Assembly (NCBI GenBank): GCA_964455685.1 | Contig: CAYVZE010000010.1 | Span: 1-49,818 of the forward strand | Length of the DNA: 49,818 bases | Source: ZC4RG30 sp964455685 | GTDB lineage: Bacteria > Pseudomonadota > Gammaproteobacteria > Steroidobacterales > Steroidobacteraceae | Direction: 5' to 3' | Shown: piece by piece, positions 24,728 through 32,662 of the stretch | Layout of the letters: every line of letters begins with the position of its first letter | How positions within the stretch are numbered: the stretch's first letter is position 1 | Translations under genes and position numbers: made by a program | The notes under the pieces: generated by a model | The model's input: the letters and a program-made list of their open reading frames with translations, nothing else | The model's database searches: none | Told to the model about the DNA's origin: nothing

Positions 24728-26194
24728 TCAGGAGGATTTCTTCTTCACGGGCCGCCGCCACCCCTCGATGGTGACCTGCCGGCCGCGCGCCAGCGTCAGC
24801 TTGCCGGGCGGCGCATCGCGCGTGATGGTGGATCCGGCGCCGGTGGTGGCACCAGCGCCGATGGTCACAGGCGCCACCAGCATGTTGCCCGATCCGATGA
24901 AGGCCTCATCGCCGATCACGGTCCGCGACTTGTTGGCGCCGTCGTAATTGCAGGTGATGGTGCCGGCGCCGACGTTCACGCCCGCACCCACGTCCGCATC
25001 GCCCAGGTAGGTCAGGTGGTTGGCCTTCGAGCCCTTGCCGATGCGCGAGTTCTTCACTTCGACGAAGTTGCCGATGTGCACGCCCTCGGCCAGCTCGGCG
25101 CCGGGACGCAGGCGGGCAAACGGCCCCACCAGGCAACCCTCGCCGATGACGGCCTTCTCGGTGACGCAGTGGGCGAACAGCTGTGTACCTGCCCCCACGG
25201 TGGTGTCGCGCAGCACGCTGTTCGGGCCGATGCGCACGCCATCGCCGAGCACGACACGCCCCTCGAACACCACGTTCACGTCGATGAACACATCGCGCCC
25301 CAGCACCAGCTCGCCGCGCTGGTCGAAGCGGGCCGGATCGGCCAGCGTCGCGCCCGCGCGCAGCGCCTGCTCGGCGCAGCGCGCCCGCACCAGGGCCTCC
25401 ACGCGCGCCAGCTGCAGGCGGTCGTTGATGCCCAGCACCTCGGCCTCGTCCAGCGCGGTCAGCGGCCGCACTGGCACCTTTGCCTTCACCGCCATGCCCA
25501 CCACGTCGGTGAGGTAGTACTCGCCCTGCGCGTTGTCGCAGCGAAGCGCCGAGAGCCATTCGCGCAGGCGCACCGCCGGCAGCGCCATCACGCCGGTGTT
25601 GCCTTCGCGGATACGGCGCTGGGCCGCGGTCGCGTCCTTCTCTTCGACGATGCCGCGCACCGCGCCGCTCCTGTCGCGGAGGATGCGGCCGTAGCCGGTC
25701 GGGTCGGCGAGCTGGACGGTCAGCAGCGCCAGCGCATCTGCACCGGCCAGCGCCACCAGCGTGCGCAGCGTCGAGGCGCGCAGCAGCGGCACGTCGCCAT
25801 ACAGCACCAGCACGAGGTGGTCATCCGGGATCGCCGGCATGGCCTGCATCACCGCGTGGCCGGTGCCCTTCTGTTCCGCCTGCAGCGCCCACTGCACCGG
25901 CTCGTCGGCGAATGCCGCGCGCACGTGCTCGCCGCCATGGCCATGGACCACGTGCACGGCAGCGGGATCCAGCTCGCGCGCCACATCGAGCACGTGCCGC
26001 AACAGCGGCCGGCCGGCCAGCGGCTGCAGCACTTTCGGCAGCGCCGAGTTCATGCGCTTGCCCTGGCCAGCGGCGAGGATCACCACCGAGACCGGCGGCA
26101 GCGGACGGGCAGCGGCCTGCTTCTGCGCCTTCGTGGCGCGGGACTTCGCGGCAGGACGCCGTGCCGCGGCGGGCTTTCCCTGCGTGTGTTTCAT
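24728..26194 (-). CDS. glmU: Bifunctional GlmU uridylyl/acetyltransferase
   Basis: 488 aa. It acetylates glucosamine-1-phosphate and uridylylates it to UDP-GlcNAc. The pyrophosphorylase domain has VVILAAGQGKRMNS, QAEQKGTGHAV and VLYGDVPLL. The left-handed beta-helix acetyltransferase has many hexapeptides and KNSRIGKGSKANHLTYLGD, with ITCNYDGANK. The first 33 residues are an extra Lys/Arg/Ala-rich, probably disordered tail absent from the 456-aa E. coli enzyme; a downstream start cannot be excluded. Together with glmS it forms the UDP-GlcNAc operon. Confidence 0.96.
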   Translation of the reverse strand: MKHTQGKPAAARRPAAKSRATKAQKQAAARPLPPVSVVILAAGQGKRMNSALPKVLQPLAGRPLLRHVLDVARELDPAAVHVVHGHGGEHVRAAFADEPVQWALQAEQKGTGHAVMQAMPAIPDDHLVLVLYGDVPLLRASTLRTLVALAGADALALLTVQLADPTGYGRILRDRSGAVRGIVEEKDATAAQRRIREGNTGVMALPAVRLREWLSALRCDNAQGEYYLTDVVGMAVKAKVPVRPLTALDEAEVLGINDRLQLARVEALVRARCAEQALRAGATLADPARFDQRGELVLGRDVFIDVNVVFEGRVVLGDGVRIGPNSVLRDTTVGAGTQLFAHCVTEKAVIGEGCLVGPFARLRPGAELAEGVHIGNFVEVKNSRIGKGSKANHLTYLGDADVGAGVNVGAGTITCNYDGANKSRTVIGDEAFIGSGNMLVAPVTIGAGATTGAGSTITRDAPPGKLTLARGRQVTIEGWRRPVKKKSS

Positions 26195-26230
26195 GTGGTG
26201 GGCGACCCTAGCATTTCCTTCCCCGGCACG

Positions 26231-26794
26231 TCAGGGAACGCGTTCAAGAATGTAATCGTGGTAATCGTTGTGGCCGACACGGAATGAACGCGTCCCTGCC
26301 CGGGTGAAGCCCAGCCGGTCGTAGAAACGCAGCGCGGCTTCGTTGCGCGAGTACACGCCCAGCAGCACCCGCCGCCGTCCCATGGCACGCGCCTCGGCCA
26401 GCGCCGCCTCCATGAGCTGCCGCCCCAGGCCCAGGGCCTGGAACCGGTGCAGCAGGTAGATGCGACGGACCTCCCAGTCCAGCGCCAGGTCGATGCCGGC
26501 CAGCGGCAGGTCCGGCGGCGTGGCCACCAGGTAGCCCACCGGCGCGGCGCCGGGCAGGTGCTCGACGATCCAGCAACGGCAGGCCGGGTCCTCCAGGTAC
26601 TTGCGATAGACCCCGGGCGCATGCTGGCGCGCGACGTGGGCGAGGATGTCGCCCACCGGCAGCAGGTGCGCATAGCTCTCGAGGAAAGTGGCGCCACCCA
26701 CCAGTGCCAGCGCATCGGCGTCGGCCAGCGCGGCCGGGCGCAGCACCAGCGGGGACGAAGCCGCCTCAGTGCAAGCGGATCCGGAAAACGTCAT
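26231..26794 (-). CDS. GNAT-family N-acetyltransferase
   Basis: 187 aa. The GNAT acetyl-CoA loop is RFQALGLGRQLMEAAL, followed by VLLGVYSRNEAALRFYDRLGFTRAGTRSF. The N-terminus has LVLRPAALADADAL, the usual first strand. The substrate is unknown. The ATG overlaps the VIT1 gene stop by ATGA, and glmU follows 36 bp downstream on the same strand. Confidence 0.88.
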   Translation of the reverse strand: MTFSGSACTEAASSPLVLRPAALADADALALVGGATFLESYAHLLPVGDILAHVARQHAPGVYRKYLEDPACRCWIVEHLPGAAPVGYLVATPPDLPLAGIDLALDWEVRRIYLLHRFQALGLGRQLMEAALAEARAMGRRRVLLGVYSRNEAALRFYDRLGFTRAGTRSFRVGHNDYHDYILERVP

Positions 26795-27516
26795 GCAACA
26801 TCCACCCCGAACAGGCTTCCGACCAGGGTCGAACCGCCCATGGCCAGCAAGCCGAAGAATCCCACGCGCAGCGCCGCGCGCAGGCGCGGCGCGCCACCCA
26901 GCCTCGCGGCGATGGCGCCCAGCACCATCAGCAGTACCAGCGAGGCAAGGAACAGCAGTTTCGATTGCAGCCCGGCAGGCAGCAGCATGTAGAACAGCAG
27001 CGGCGCCGCAGCGCCCGCTGAAAAGGCGCCCATCGAGGCCAGCGCCGCCGTCACCGGCCTTGCCCGCGTCATCTCGGTGATGCCCAGCTCGCTGCGCGCA
27101 TGCGCAGCCAGCGGGTCGCGTGCCTCCAGCTCGCGCGCCACCTGCTCGGCCGTGGCGCGCGACATCCCGTACTGCATGTAGATGCCCACCAGCTCGCGAT
27201 GCTCGGCCTCCGGGTACTTCGCCAGCTCCTCCTTCTCCCGCGCCAGGTCGGCGCGTTCGCTGTCGGCCTGCGAGGACACGGACACGTACTCGCCGGCCGC
27301 CATCGACAGCGCGCCGCCCACCAGTCCGGCCAGTCCCGCCACCAGCACCGACTGCTCGGACATCTGCGCCGCCGACACGCCCATCAGCAGGCTGGAGGTG
27401 GAGATGAGTCCGTCATTGGCGCCGAGCACGGCGGCCCGCAGCCAGTTGTGCCGTGCGGTACGGTGCGGCTCGGAGTGCGGGTTGCCGAGGGAGCGCAGGC
27501 CAGGACCTACCGGCAC
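26791..27516 (-). CDS. VIT1/CCC1-family metal transporter
   Basis: 241 aa, GTG start (GGCAGG 9 nt upstream; no in-frame ATG fits). The family moves Fe2+ or Mn2+ across membranes. HSEPHRTARHNWLRAAVLGANDGLIS is the conserved first helix entry. Further helices are at about residues 55-78, 165-185, 188-208 and 218-238. The acidic metal-binding domain is the AREKEELAKYPEAEHRELVGIY region between helices. The start is the weakest part of the call. Confidence 0.88.
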   Translation of the reverse strand: MPVGPGLRSLGNPHSEPHRTARHNWLRAAVLGANDGLISTSSLLMGVSAAQMSEQSVLVAGLAGLVGGALSMAAGEYVSVSSQADSERADLAREKEELAKYPEAEHRELVGIYMQYGMSRATAEQVARELEARDPLAAHARSELGITEMTRARPVTAALASMGAFSAGAAAPLLFYMLLPAGLQSKLLFLASLVLLMVLGAIAARLGGAPRLRAALRVGFFGLLAMGGSTLVGSLFGVDVA

Positions 27517-27839
27517 GGAAACACCTGCCTGGGCATGGATACCGGGGACATGCCGCCAAAAGCCTTCATCTGCCGCAATCGATCACCCATCATCGACAAA
27601 AAGCACCGCACGGAGCCGCCAATGCCCCTGCCGGTGCAACCCATTGGCTGCCCGCCGCCAGGACCTTCGCTTCCATCCCTTCCACCTGTCGCGCTCCACC
27701 CTTTCGCACCGGAACCGCCCCGCACAAAACCGGTCTACCTCAGTAGGCAACAATGGCTGGGGCGAGGGGCATGGCATATGCTCGCTGCCGCGTCTGGCAG
27801 CACCAGCGCTCCGCCAGGACGAGCCCGCAAGAGGTTGAG
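27517..27839. other. 323-bp non-coding divergent region
   Basis: This lies between the VIT1 gene (-) and the DUF1592 gene (+). No convincing coding frame or tRNA is present. Small symmetric elements are visible: GCACCG/CGGTGC (27603-27608, 27632-27637) and CTAC-CTCA-GTAG around 27736. I see no clear -35/-10 pair. The final bases hold the AGAGG ribosome site of the DUF1592 gene. Confidence 0.6.
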
Positions 27840-30275
27840 TTGAAGAAAGATTCTCGCATTTTCGCAGCGCTCGGCGCTGCCCTGTTGACCGGCCTGGCCA
27901 GCGGCGCCGCGGACGCCGCGGCCGCCCAGGGACATGCGGGCGGCGAGGCCCACTGGTCCCTGTTCGAGCGCTACTGCAACGACTGCCACAACACCGAGGA
28001 CTGGGCCGGTGGCGTGGCCTTCGACGTGCTGACCGAGGACGACATCGGCACCGAGGCCGAGGTGTTCGAGAAGGTGGTGCGCAAGCTGCGCAGCCAGCAG
28101 ATGCCGCCCGGCGGCCATGAGATGCCCGACGCCCAGGCGCGCCGCCAGTTCGTGTCCTGGCTGGAGAGCCGCCTCGACGAGGAGGCGATGCGCCATCCCG
28201 ACCCAGGCTACGTGGGCCTCACTCGCCTGAACCGCAAGGAATACGCCAACGCCGTGCGCGACCTGCTCGGCATCGAGATCAATGCCGCCGAGCTGCTGCC
28301 GCGCGATGAACCGCGCGAGGGCTTCGACAACGTGGCCGCCGCGCTGTCGATCACGCCGGCCTTCCTCGACCAGTACATCTCCGCCGCGCGCATCGTGGTG
28401 CTGCAGGCCATGGGCAACAAGGACGCGCTGCCCGCCGCCACCACCTACCGCGCCACCAGGCCGTCCACGCAGATCTTCCACGAGGACGGCCTGCCGCTGG
28501 GCACGCGCGGCGGCATCGCCGTCGACCACAACTTCCCGGCCGACGGCGAGTACATGATCAACATCGCCAACATGGCCCAGGCGCTGTGGGTCTACAACAT
28601 GGAGTTCGAGAACCACCTGGTGGTGCTGGTGGATGGCAAGGTCATCTACGAAACCACCATCGGTGGCGAGACCGACATGAAGGCCATCGACCAGGAGCAG
28701 GATCCGGCGGTCGAGGCCATCAACGCCCGGCTGAAGAACATCCGCTTTCACGCCAAGGCCGGCACGCGCCGCGTGGTGGTCGCGTTCCGCCACCGCAGCT
28801 TCGCCGAGTCCGAGGACCGGCTGCAGATGTACACGCCCGGCGGCGGCCAGGACCGCGTGCTGCGCGTGACCTCGTTCGAGATCCGCGGCCCGTTCAATCC
28901 CACCGGCGTGAGCGAGACGCCCTCGCGCCGCCACATCTTCGCCGCCTGCTACCCGCGCACGGAGGCCGAGGAAACGCCCTGCGCCCGCCAGGTGATCGAG
29001 TCGTTCGCGCGCCGCGCCTTCCGCCGCCCGGTCACCGACCGCGACTTGCAGCCGCTGATGCGCTTCTATGAAGAGGGACGCGCCAGCTCCGACTTCGATG
29101 CCGGCATCCGCCGCGCGCTGACCGCGGTGCTGGCACACCCGGACTTCCTGTTCCGCACCGACCAGGCGCCCGAGCGCCTGCCGCCGGGCACGATCTATCG
29201 CATCGACGACCTGGCACTGGCGTCGCGGCTGTCGTTCTTCCTGTGGAACAGCCTGCCGGACGACACGCTGCTGAAGCTGGCCACCGACGGCGATCTGGGC
29301 AAGCCCGAGGTGCTGCGCGCGCAGGTCGAGCGCATGCTGGCCGATCCGCGCTCGGAGACGCTGGCGCGCAACTTCGGCGCGCAGTGGCTGAACCTGACCA
29401 AGCTGCCGGAAATCTCGCCCGACCCGGCGATCTTCCCCTACGCCAGCGGCCAGGCCGACCTGCGCGATGACTTCGTCAAGGAAATCACGCTGTTCATGGA
29501 TGACATCATCCGCAACAACGGCAGCGTGCTGGACCTGCTGTCCTCGCCATACACCTACGTGAACGAGCGCGTGGCGCTGCACTACGGCATCAACACCGTG
29601 CGCGGCGACCAGTTCCGCAAGATCAAGCTGGAGGATTCCTCGCGCTGGGGCCTGCTGGGCAAGGGCGGCGTGCTGATGGCCAGCTCGTACCCGAACCGCA
29701 CCTCGCCGGTGCTGCGCGGCGCCTACGTGCTCGAGCGAATCGTCGGCGCCCCGCCGCCGATCCCGCCGCCGGCGGTGGAGGCACTGCCGGAGACCAACGC
29801 GCAGAACAAGCCGGCCACCGTGCGCGAGCTGCTGGAGGCGCACCGGCAGAAGCCGCAGTGCTACTCCTGCCACGCCGCCATCGACCCGCTGGGCTTCGTG
29901 CTGGAGGGCTTCGACGCCACCGGCAAGAAGCGCCACATCGACCGCTTCGCGCGCACCGAGATCGACACGCTCGGCCAGCTGCCGGACGGCACGGTGGTGC
30001 GCGACCCGGATGAACTGCGCGAAGCCCTGCTGGCCGAGCCCGTGCCCTTCGTGCAGAACGTCACCGAGCGGCTGCTGATCTACGCCCTGGGCCGCCTGGT
30101 CGAGGCGCATGACATGCCGAATGTGCGCGACATCGTGCGCCGCTCGGCAGCGGACGGTTACAAGTTCAAGACGCTCATCACCAACATCGTGCTGAGCGAC
30201 GCGTTCCTGAAGGCCAAGGTCCCGGAGGGGGCGGCGGAGACGCCGGACAGCCTGCAGGCCGCGGTGGTAAATTGA
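27840..30275 (+). CDS. DUF1592-family exported cytochrome (two haem-c motifs)
   Basis: 811 aa from TTG 27840, preceded by AGAGG with 5 nt spacing; an upstream ATG at 27753 would bury the signal peptide KKDSRIFAALGAALLTGLA. Haem-c motif CNDCH is at residues 46-50. Then come domains of the DUF1587/1592/1588/1585 set: LTRLNRKEYANAVRDLLG, SFARRAFRRPVTDRDL, LASRLSFFLWNSLPDD, YTYVNERVALHYG and NRTSPVLRGAYVLE. A second haem motif CYSCHAAIDPLGF is near the C-terminus. The family is best known from Planctomycetes, where it is paired with a DUF1552 protein, as here. It is a periplasmic redox protein; substrate unknown. Confidence 0.88.
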   Translation: MKKDSRIFAALGAALLTGLASGAADAAAAQGHAGGEAHWSLFERYCNDCHNTEDWAGGVAFDVLTEDDIGTEAEVFEKVVRKLRSQQMPPGGHEMPDAQARRQFVSWLESRLDEEAMRHPDPGYVGLTRLNRKEYANAVRDLLGIEINAAELLPRDEPREGFDNVAAALSITPAFLDQYISAARIVVLQAMGNKDALPAATTYRATRPSTQIFHEDGLPLGTRGGIAVDHNFPADGEYMINIANMAQALWVYNMEFENHLVVLVDGKVIYETTIGGETDMKAIDQEQDPAVEAINARLKNIRFHAKAGTRRVVVAFRHRSFAESEDRLQMYTPGGGQDRVLRVTSFEIRGPFNPTGVSETPSRRHIFAACYPRTEAEETPCARQVIESFARRAFRRPVTDRDLQPLMRFYEEGRASSDFDAGIRRALTAVLAHPDFLFRTDQAPERLPPGTIYRIDDLALASRLSFFLWNSLPDDTLLKLATDGDLGKPEVLRAQVERMLADPRSETLARNFGAQWLNLTKLPEISPDPAIFPYASGQADLRDDFVKEITLFMDDIIRNNGSVLDLLSSPYTYVNERVALHYGINTVRGDQFRKIKLEDSSRWGLLGKGGVLMASSYPNRTSPVLRGAYVLERIVGAPPPIPPPAVEALPETNAQNKPATVRELLEAHRQKPQCYSCHAAIDPLGFVLEGFDATGKKRHIDRFARTEIDTLGQLPDGTVVRDPDELREALLAEPVPFVQNVTERLLIYALGRLVEAHDMPNVRDIVRRSAADGYKFKTLITNIVLSDAFLKAKVPEGAAETPDSLQAAVVN

Positions 30276-30289
30276 GGAAGAGGCCAGCC

Positions 30290-31606
30290 ATGTACATCAC
30301 CAAGAAAGCCATTTCCCGTCGTACCGTGCTGCGGGGCGCGGGTGCCAGCCTGGCGCTGCCGCTGCTCGATGCCATGTTCCCCGCCGCCACGGCGCTGGCG
30401 AGCACCGACGCCGCCAGGCCGCTGCCGCGGCTGGGATTCATCTACTTCCCGCATGGCGCCATCATGGATGCCTGGTCGCCGAAGCAGACCGGCACCGACT
30501 TCGAGATCTCGCCCATCCTCAAGCCGCTGGAGAAGTACCGCGAGTACCTCACCATCGTCAGCGGCCTGCGCAACAAGGGCGGCGAGAGCTCCGACCCGCA
30601 CGGCATCATCGCCGGCACCTGGCTGTCCTGCTACGGCGTGAACAACCGCGAGGGTGACAAGGGCACCACCGCCGACCAGCTGGCCGCGCGCCACTTCGCC
30701 GGCAACACGCCGCTGCCGTCGCTGGAGCTGACCGGCGAGGGCGGCAATGCCACCTGCGGCCAGGGCGCCACCGGCTGCGGCTTCGGCAGCACCGTGTCAT
30801 TCCGCACGCCGTTCCAGCCGCTGCCGATGGAGGACAACCCGCGCAAGGTGTTCTACACGCTGTTCGGCCAGGGCGACACGGGCGATGAGCGCCGCGCCAT
30901 CCTCGCCGAGACCGGCAGCCTGCTCGACTACGTGATGGAAGAGAGCAAGGCGCTGGCCCGCCGCGTCGGTCCCGCCGACCGTGCCCGGCTGGAGAGCTAC
31001 CTGGACTCCGTGCGCGAGGTGGAGCAGCGCATCCAGCGCCTGGCCGTCTCCAAGAGCCAGACCATGGAGCTGCCGAATGCGCCGCAGGGCGTGCCGGATG
31101 AGTTCGAGGCCCACCTCGATGCGCTGTTCGACCTGATCGCGCTGGCCTGGCAGACCAACCAGACGCAGGTGGCGTCGATGATGATGGCCAAGGAGGTGTC
31201 CATGCGCACCTACCCGAACCTTTCGATCACCGAGGCCTTCCACCCGCTGTCGCACCACGCCAACGACCCGTCGAAGATCGAACGGCTGATCCGCATCCAG
31301 AACTACCACACCAGGGTGTTCGCCAGGTTCGTGGACAAGCTGGCGAAGATCGAGGACGGCGACGGCTCGCTGCTCGACCACTCCATCATCCTGTTCGGCA
31401 GCAACATGTCGAACAGCGACCTGCACAACAACGACCCGCTGCCCAATGCCATCCTCGGCAAGGGCTACGGCCGCATCAAGGGTGGCCAGCACCTGAAGTA
31501 CCCGCAGGACACGCCGCACGCCAACCTGCTGCTGACGCTGCTGCAGCGCGCCGGCGTGCCGGTGGAGGAGCTGGGCAACAGCACGGGCACCTTCGCCGAG
31601 GTCTGA
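30290..31606 (+). CDS. DUF1552 protein, Tat-exported
   Basis: 438 aa. The twin-arginine signal is SRRTVLRGAGASLALPLL (Arg10-Arg11), so it is exported folded, usually with a cofactor or metal. The body carries DUF1552 features: RLGFIYFPHGAIMDAW, a SGLRNKGGESSDPHG segment, long helices around VREVEQRIQRLA, and SIILFGSNMSNSDLHNNDPLPN near the end. GAGG-type ribosome site AAGAGG is 6 nt upstream. A TTG start 18 nt earlier overlaps the previous stop and is less likely. It is the standard partner of the DUF1592 cytochrome. Confidence 0.88.
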   Translation: MYITKKAISRRTVLRGAGASLALPLLDAMFPAATALASTDAARPLPRLGFIYFPHGAIMDAWSPKQTGTDFEISPILKPLEKYREYLTIVSGLRNKGGESSDPHGIIAGTWLSCYGVNNREGDKGTTADQLAARHFAGNTPLPSLELTGEGGNATCGQGATGCGFGSTVSFRTPFQPLPMEDNPRKVFYTLFGQGDTGDERRAILAETGSLLDYVMEESKALARRVGPADRARLESYLDSVREVEQRIQRLAVSKSQTMELPNAPQGVPDEFEAHLDALFDLIALAWQTNQTQVASMMMAKEVSMRTYPNLSITEAFHPLSHHANDPSKIERLIRIQNYHTRVFARFVDKLAKIEDGDGSLLDHSIILFGSNMSNSDLHNNDPLPNAILGKGYGRIKGGQHLKYPQDTPHANLLLTLLQRAGVPVEELGNSTGTFAEV

Positions 31607-31616
31607 GCTGTCATCC

Positions 31617-31642
31617 GCCGCGCCCTCGTGCGGGGGCGCGGC
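31617..31642 (+). terminator. 9-bp stem-loop between DUF1552 and MBL genes
   Basis: GCCGCGCCC (31617-31625) pairs perfectly with GGGCGCGGC (31634-31642), 8-nt loop, 10 bp after the DUF1552 stop. No T-run is present, so partial termination or message stabilisation is likely. Confidence 0.5.
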
Positions 31643-31664
31643 CTTCAACAAGGACCTTACCGAC

Positions 31665-32591
31665 ATGCATGCCCTGACCCGCCGCGGCTTCATCAATGCC
31701 GCCGCACTCACTTCCGCGGGTGCACTGCTGGGCAGCCCCGGCCTGGCGCTGGCGCGCGAGGGCAAGCCCTCCCTTGCCGCGCAGGACCTCGGCAGCGGCC
31801 TGGCGCTGATCACCGGCGCCGGCGCCAACGTGGTGAGCTTCGCCTCGCCCGAGGGCGTGATGCTGTTCGACGGCGGCCGCCGCGAGCACGCGAAGGCGCT
31901 GCTGAAGTTCGCGCTGGACACCGCCGGCGCCCGGCGCGTGCACACGCTGGTCAACACCCACTGGCATCCCGAGCAGACCGGCCTGAACGAGACCGTGGGC
32001 AAGCAGGGCGCGCGCATCCTCGCGCACGAGAACACGCGCCTGTGGCTGACCCGCCCGATCAAGGTGGACTGGCTGCCCCAGCCGCATCCCGCCTTCCCCA
32101 AGGCGGCGCAGCCCAATGCCAGCTTCTACACCACCGAAACCGTCGAGTTCGGCGGCGAGACCATCGCCTTCGGCCACCTCGGCCAGGCGCACACCGACGG
32201 CGACCTGTATGCGTACCTGCCGAAGGCCGATGTGCTGGTCGCCGGCGGCGTGGTCTGCAACACCGGCTGGCCGCTGGTGGACTGGCGCACCGGCGGCTGG
32301 ATCGGCGGCCTGGTGGGCGCCCATGACCGCCTGCTGAAGCTGGCCCATGACGGCACCCGCGTGATCGGCGCCGACGGTCCCGTGGTCGACAAGGCCACGC
32401 TGCAAGCCCACCGCGACATGTACTTCACCATCTTCGACCGGCTGGTGAAGCAGCTGGTGAAGGGCAAGGGCCCCGAAGAGGCCTACGAGACCGGCCCGGC
32501 GAAGGAATTCGAGGCCCAGCGAGGGGATTCGAAGCAGTTCGTGCTGGATGCCTTCCGCAGCCTGTGGGGCCACTACGCCCCGGACGCCTGA
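31665..32591 (+). CDS. Metallo-beta-lactamase-fold hydrolase, Tat-exported
   Basis: 308 aa. LTRRGFINAAALTSAGALLG is a Tat signal. The MBL fold is recognised by NTHWHPEQTGLNE, GHLGQAHTDGD and the final strand VIGADG. The usual HxHxDH metal motif reads HWHPEQ, so the aspartate and last histidine are replaced; one metal site may be lost or altered. It has the layout of periplasmic MBL proteins found beside quinoprotein genes. It follows the DUF1552 gene by 58 bp. Confidence 0.87.
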   Translation: MHALTRRGFINAAALTSAGALLGSPGLALAREGKPSLAAQDLGSGLALITGAGANVVSFASPEGVMLFDGGRREHAKALLKFALDTAGARRVHTLVNTHWHPEQTGLNETVGKQGARILAHENTRLWLTRPIKVDWLPQPHPAFPKAAQPNASFYTTETVEFGGETIAFGHLGQAHTDGDLYAYLPKADVLVAGGVVCNTGWPLVDWRTGGWIGGLVGAHDRLLKLAHDGTRVIGADGPVVDKATLQAHRDMYFTIFDRLVKQLVKGKGPEEAYETGPAKEFEAQRGDSKQFVLDAFRSLWGHYAPDA

Positions 32592-32601
32592 GCCCGCCCG
32601 C

Positions 32602-32624
32602 CCCCCGGGACGTTCTCCCGGGGG
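32602..32624. terminator. 9-bp stem-loop after the MBL gene
   Basis: CCCCCGGGA (32602-32610) pairs with TCCCGGGGG (32616-32624), loop CGTTC, 10 bp after the MBL stop and 3 bp before the next -10 box. It separates the upstream operon from the PQQ gene promoter. Confidence 0.5.
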
Positions 32625-32627
32625 CCG

Positions 32628-32658
32628 TATAATCCCCCGCACGAAACCCTGGGGGATT
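32628..32658 (+). promoter_or_regulatory. Perfect -10 box with overlapping inverted repeat
   Basis: TATAAT (32628-32633) is a consensus -10 box. The inverted repeat AATCCCCC (32631-32638) / GGGGGATT (32651-32658), 12-bp spacer, overlaps both the -10 box and the ribosome site GGGGGA before ATG 32663. Arm centres are 20 bp apart, two helical turns, as expected for a dimeric repressor. Confidence 0.5.
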
Positions 32659-32662
32659 CCCG

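Noticed and set aside
27753..27839. Upstream ATG start for the DUF1592 protein
   Set aside because: It would place 29 extra residues before the signal peptide; TTG 27840 has AGAGG at proper spacing.
27100..27843. Plus-strand frame across the VIT1 gene and intergenic region
   Set aside because: Antisense to VIT1 over most of its length and proline-rich without domain features.
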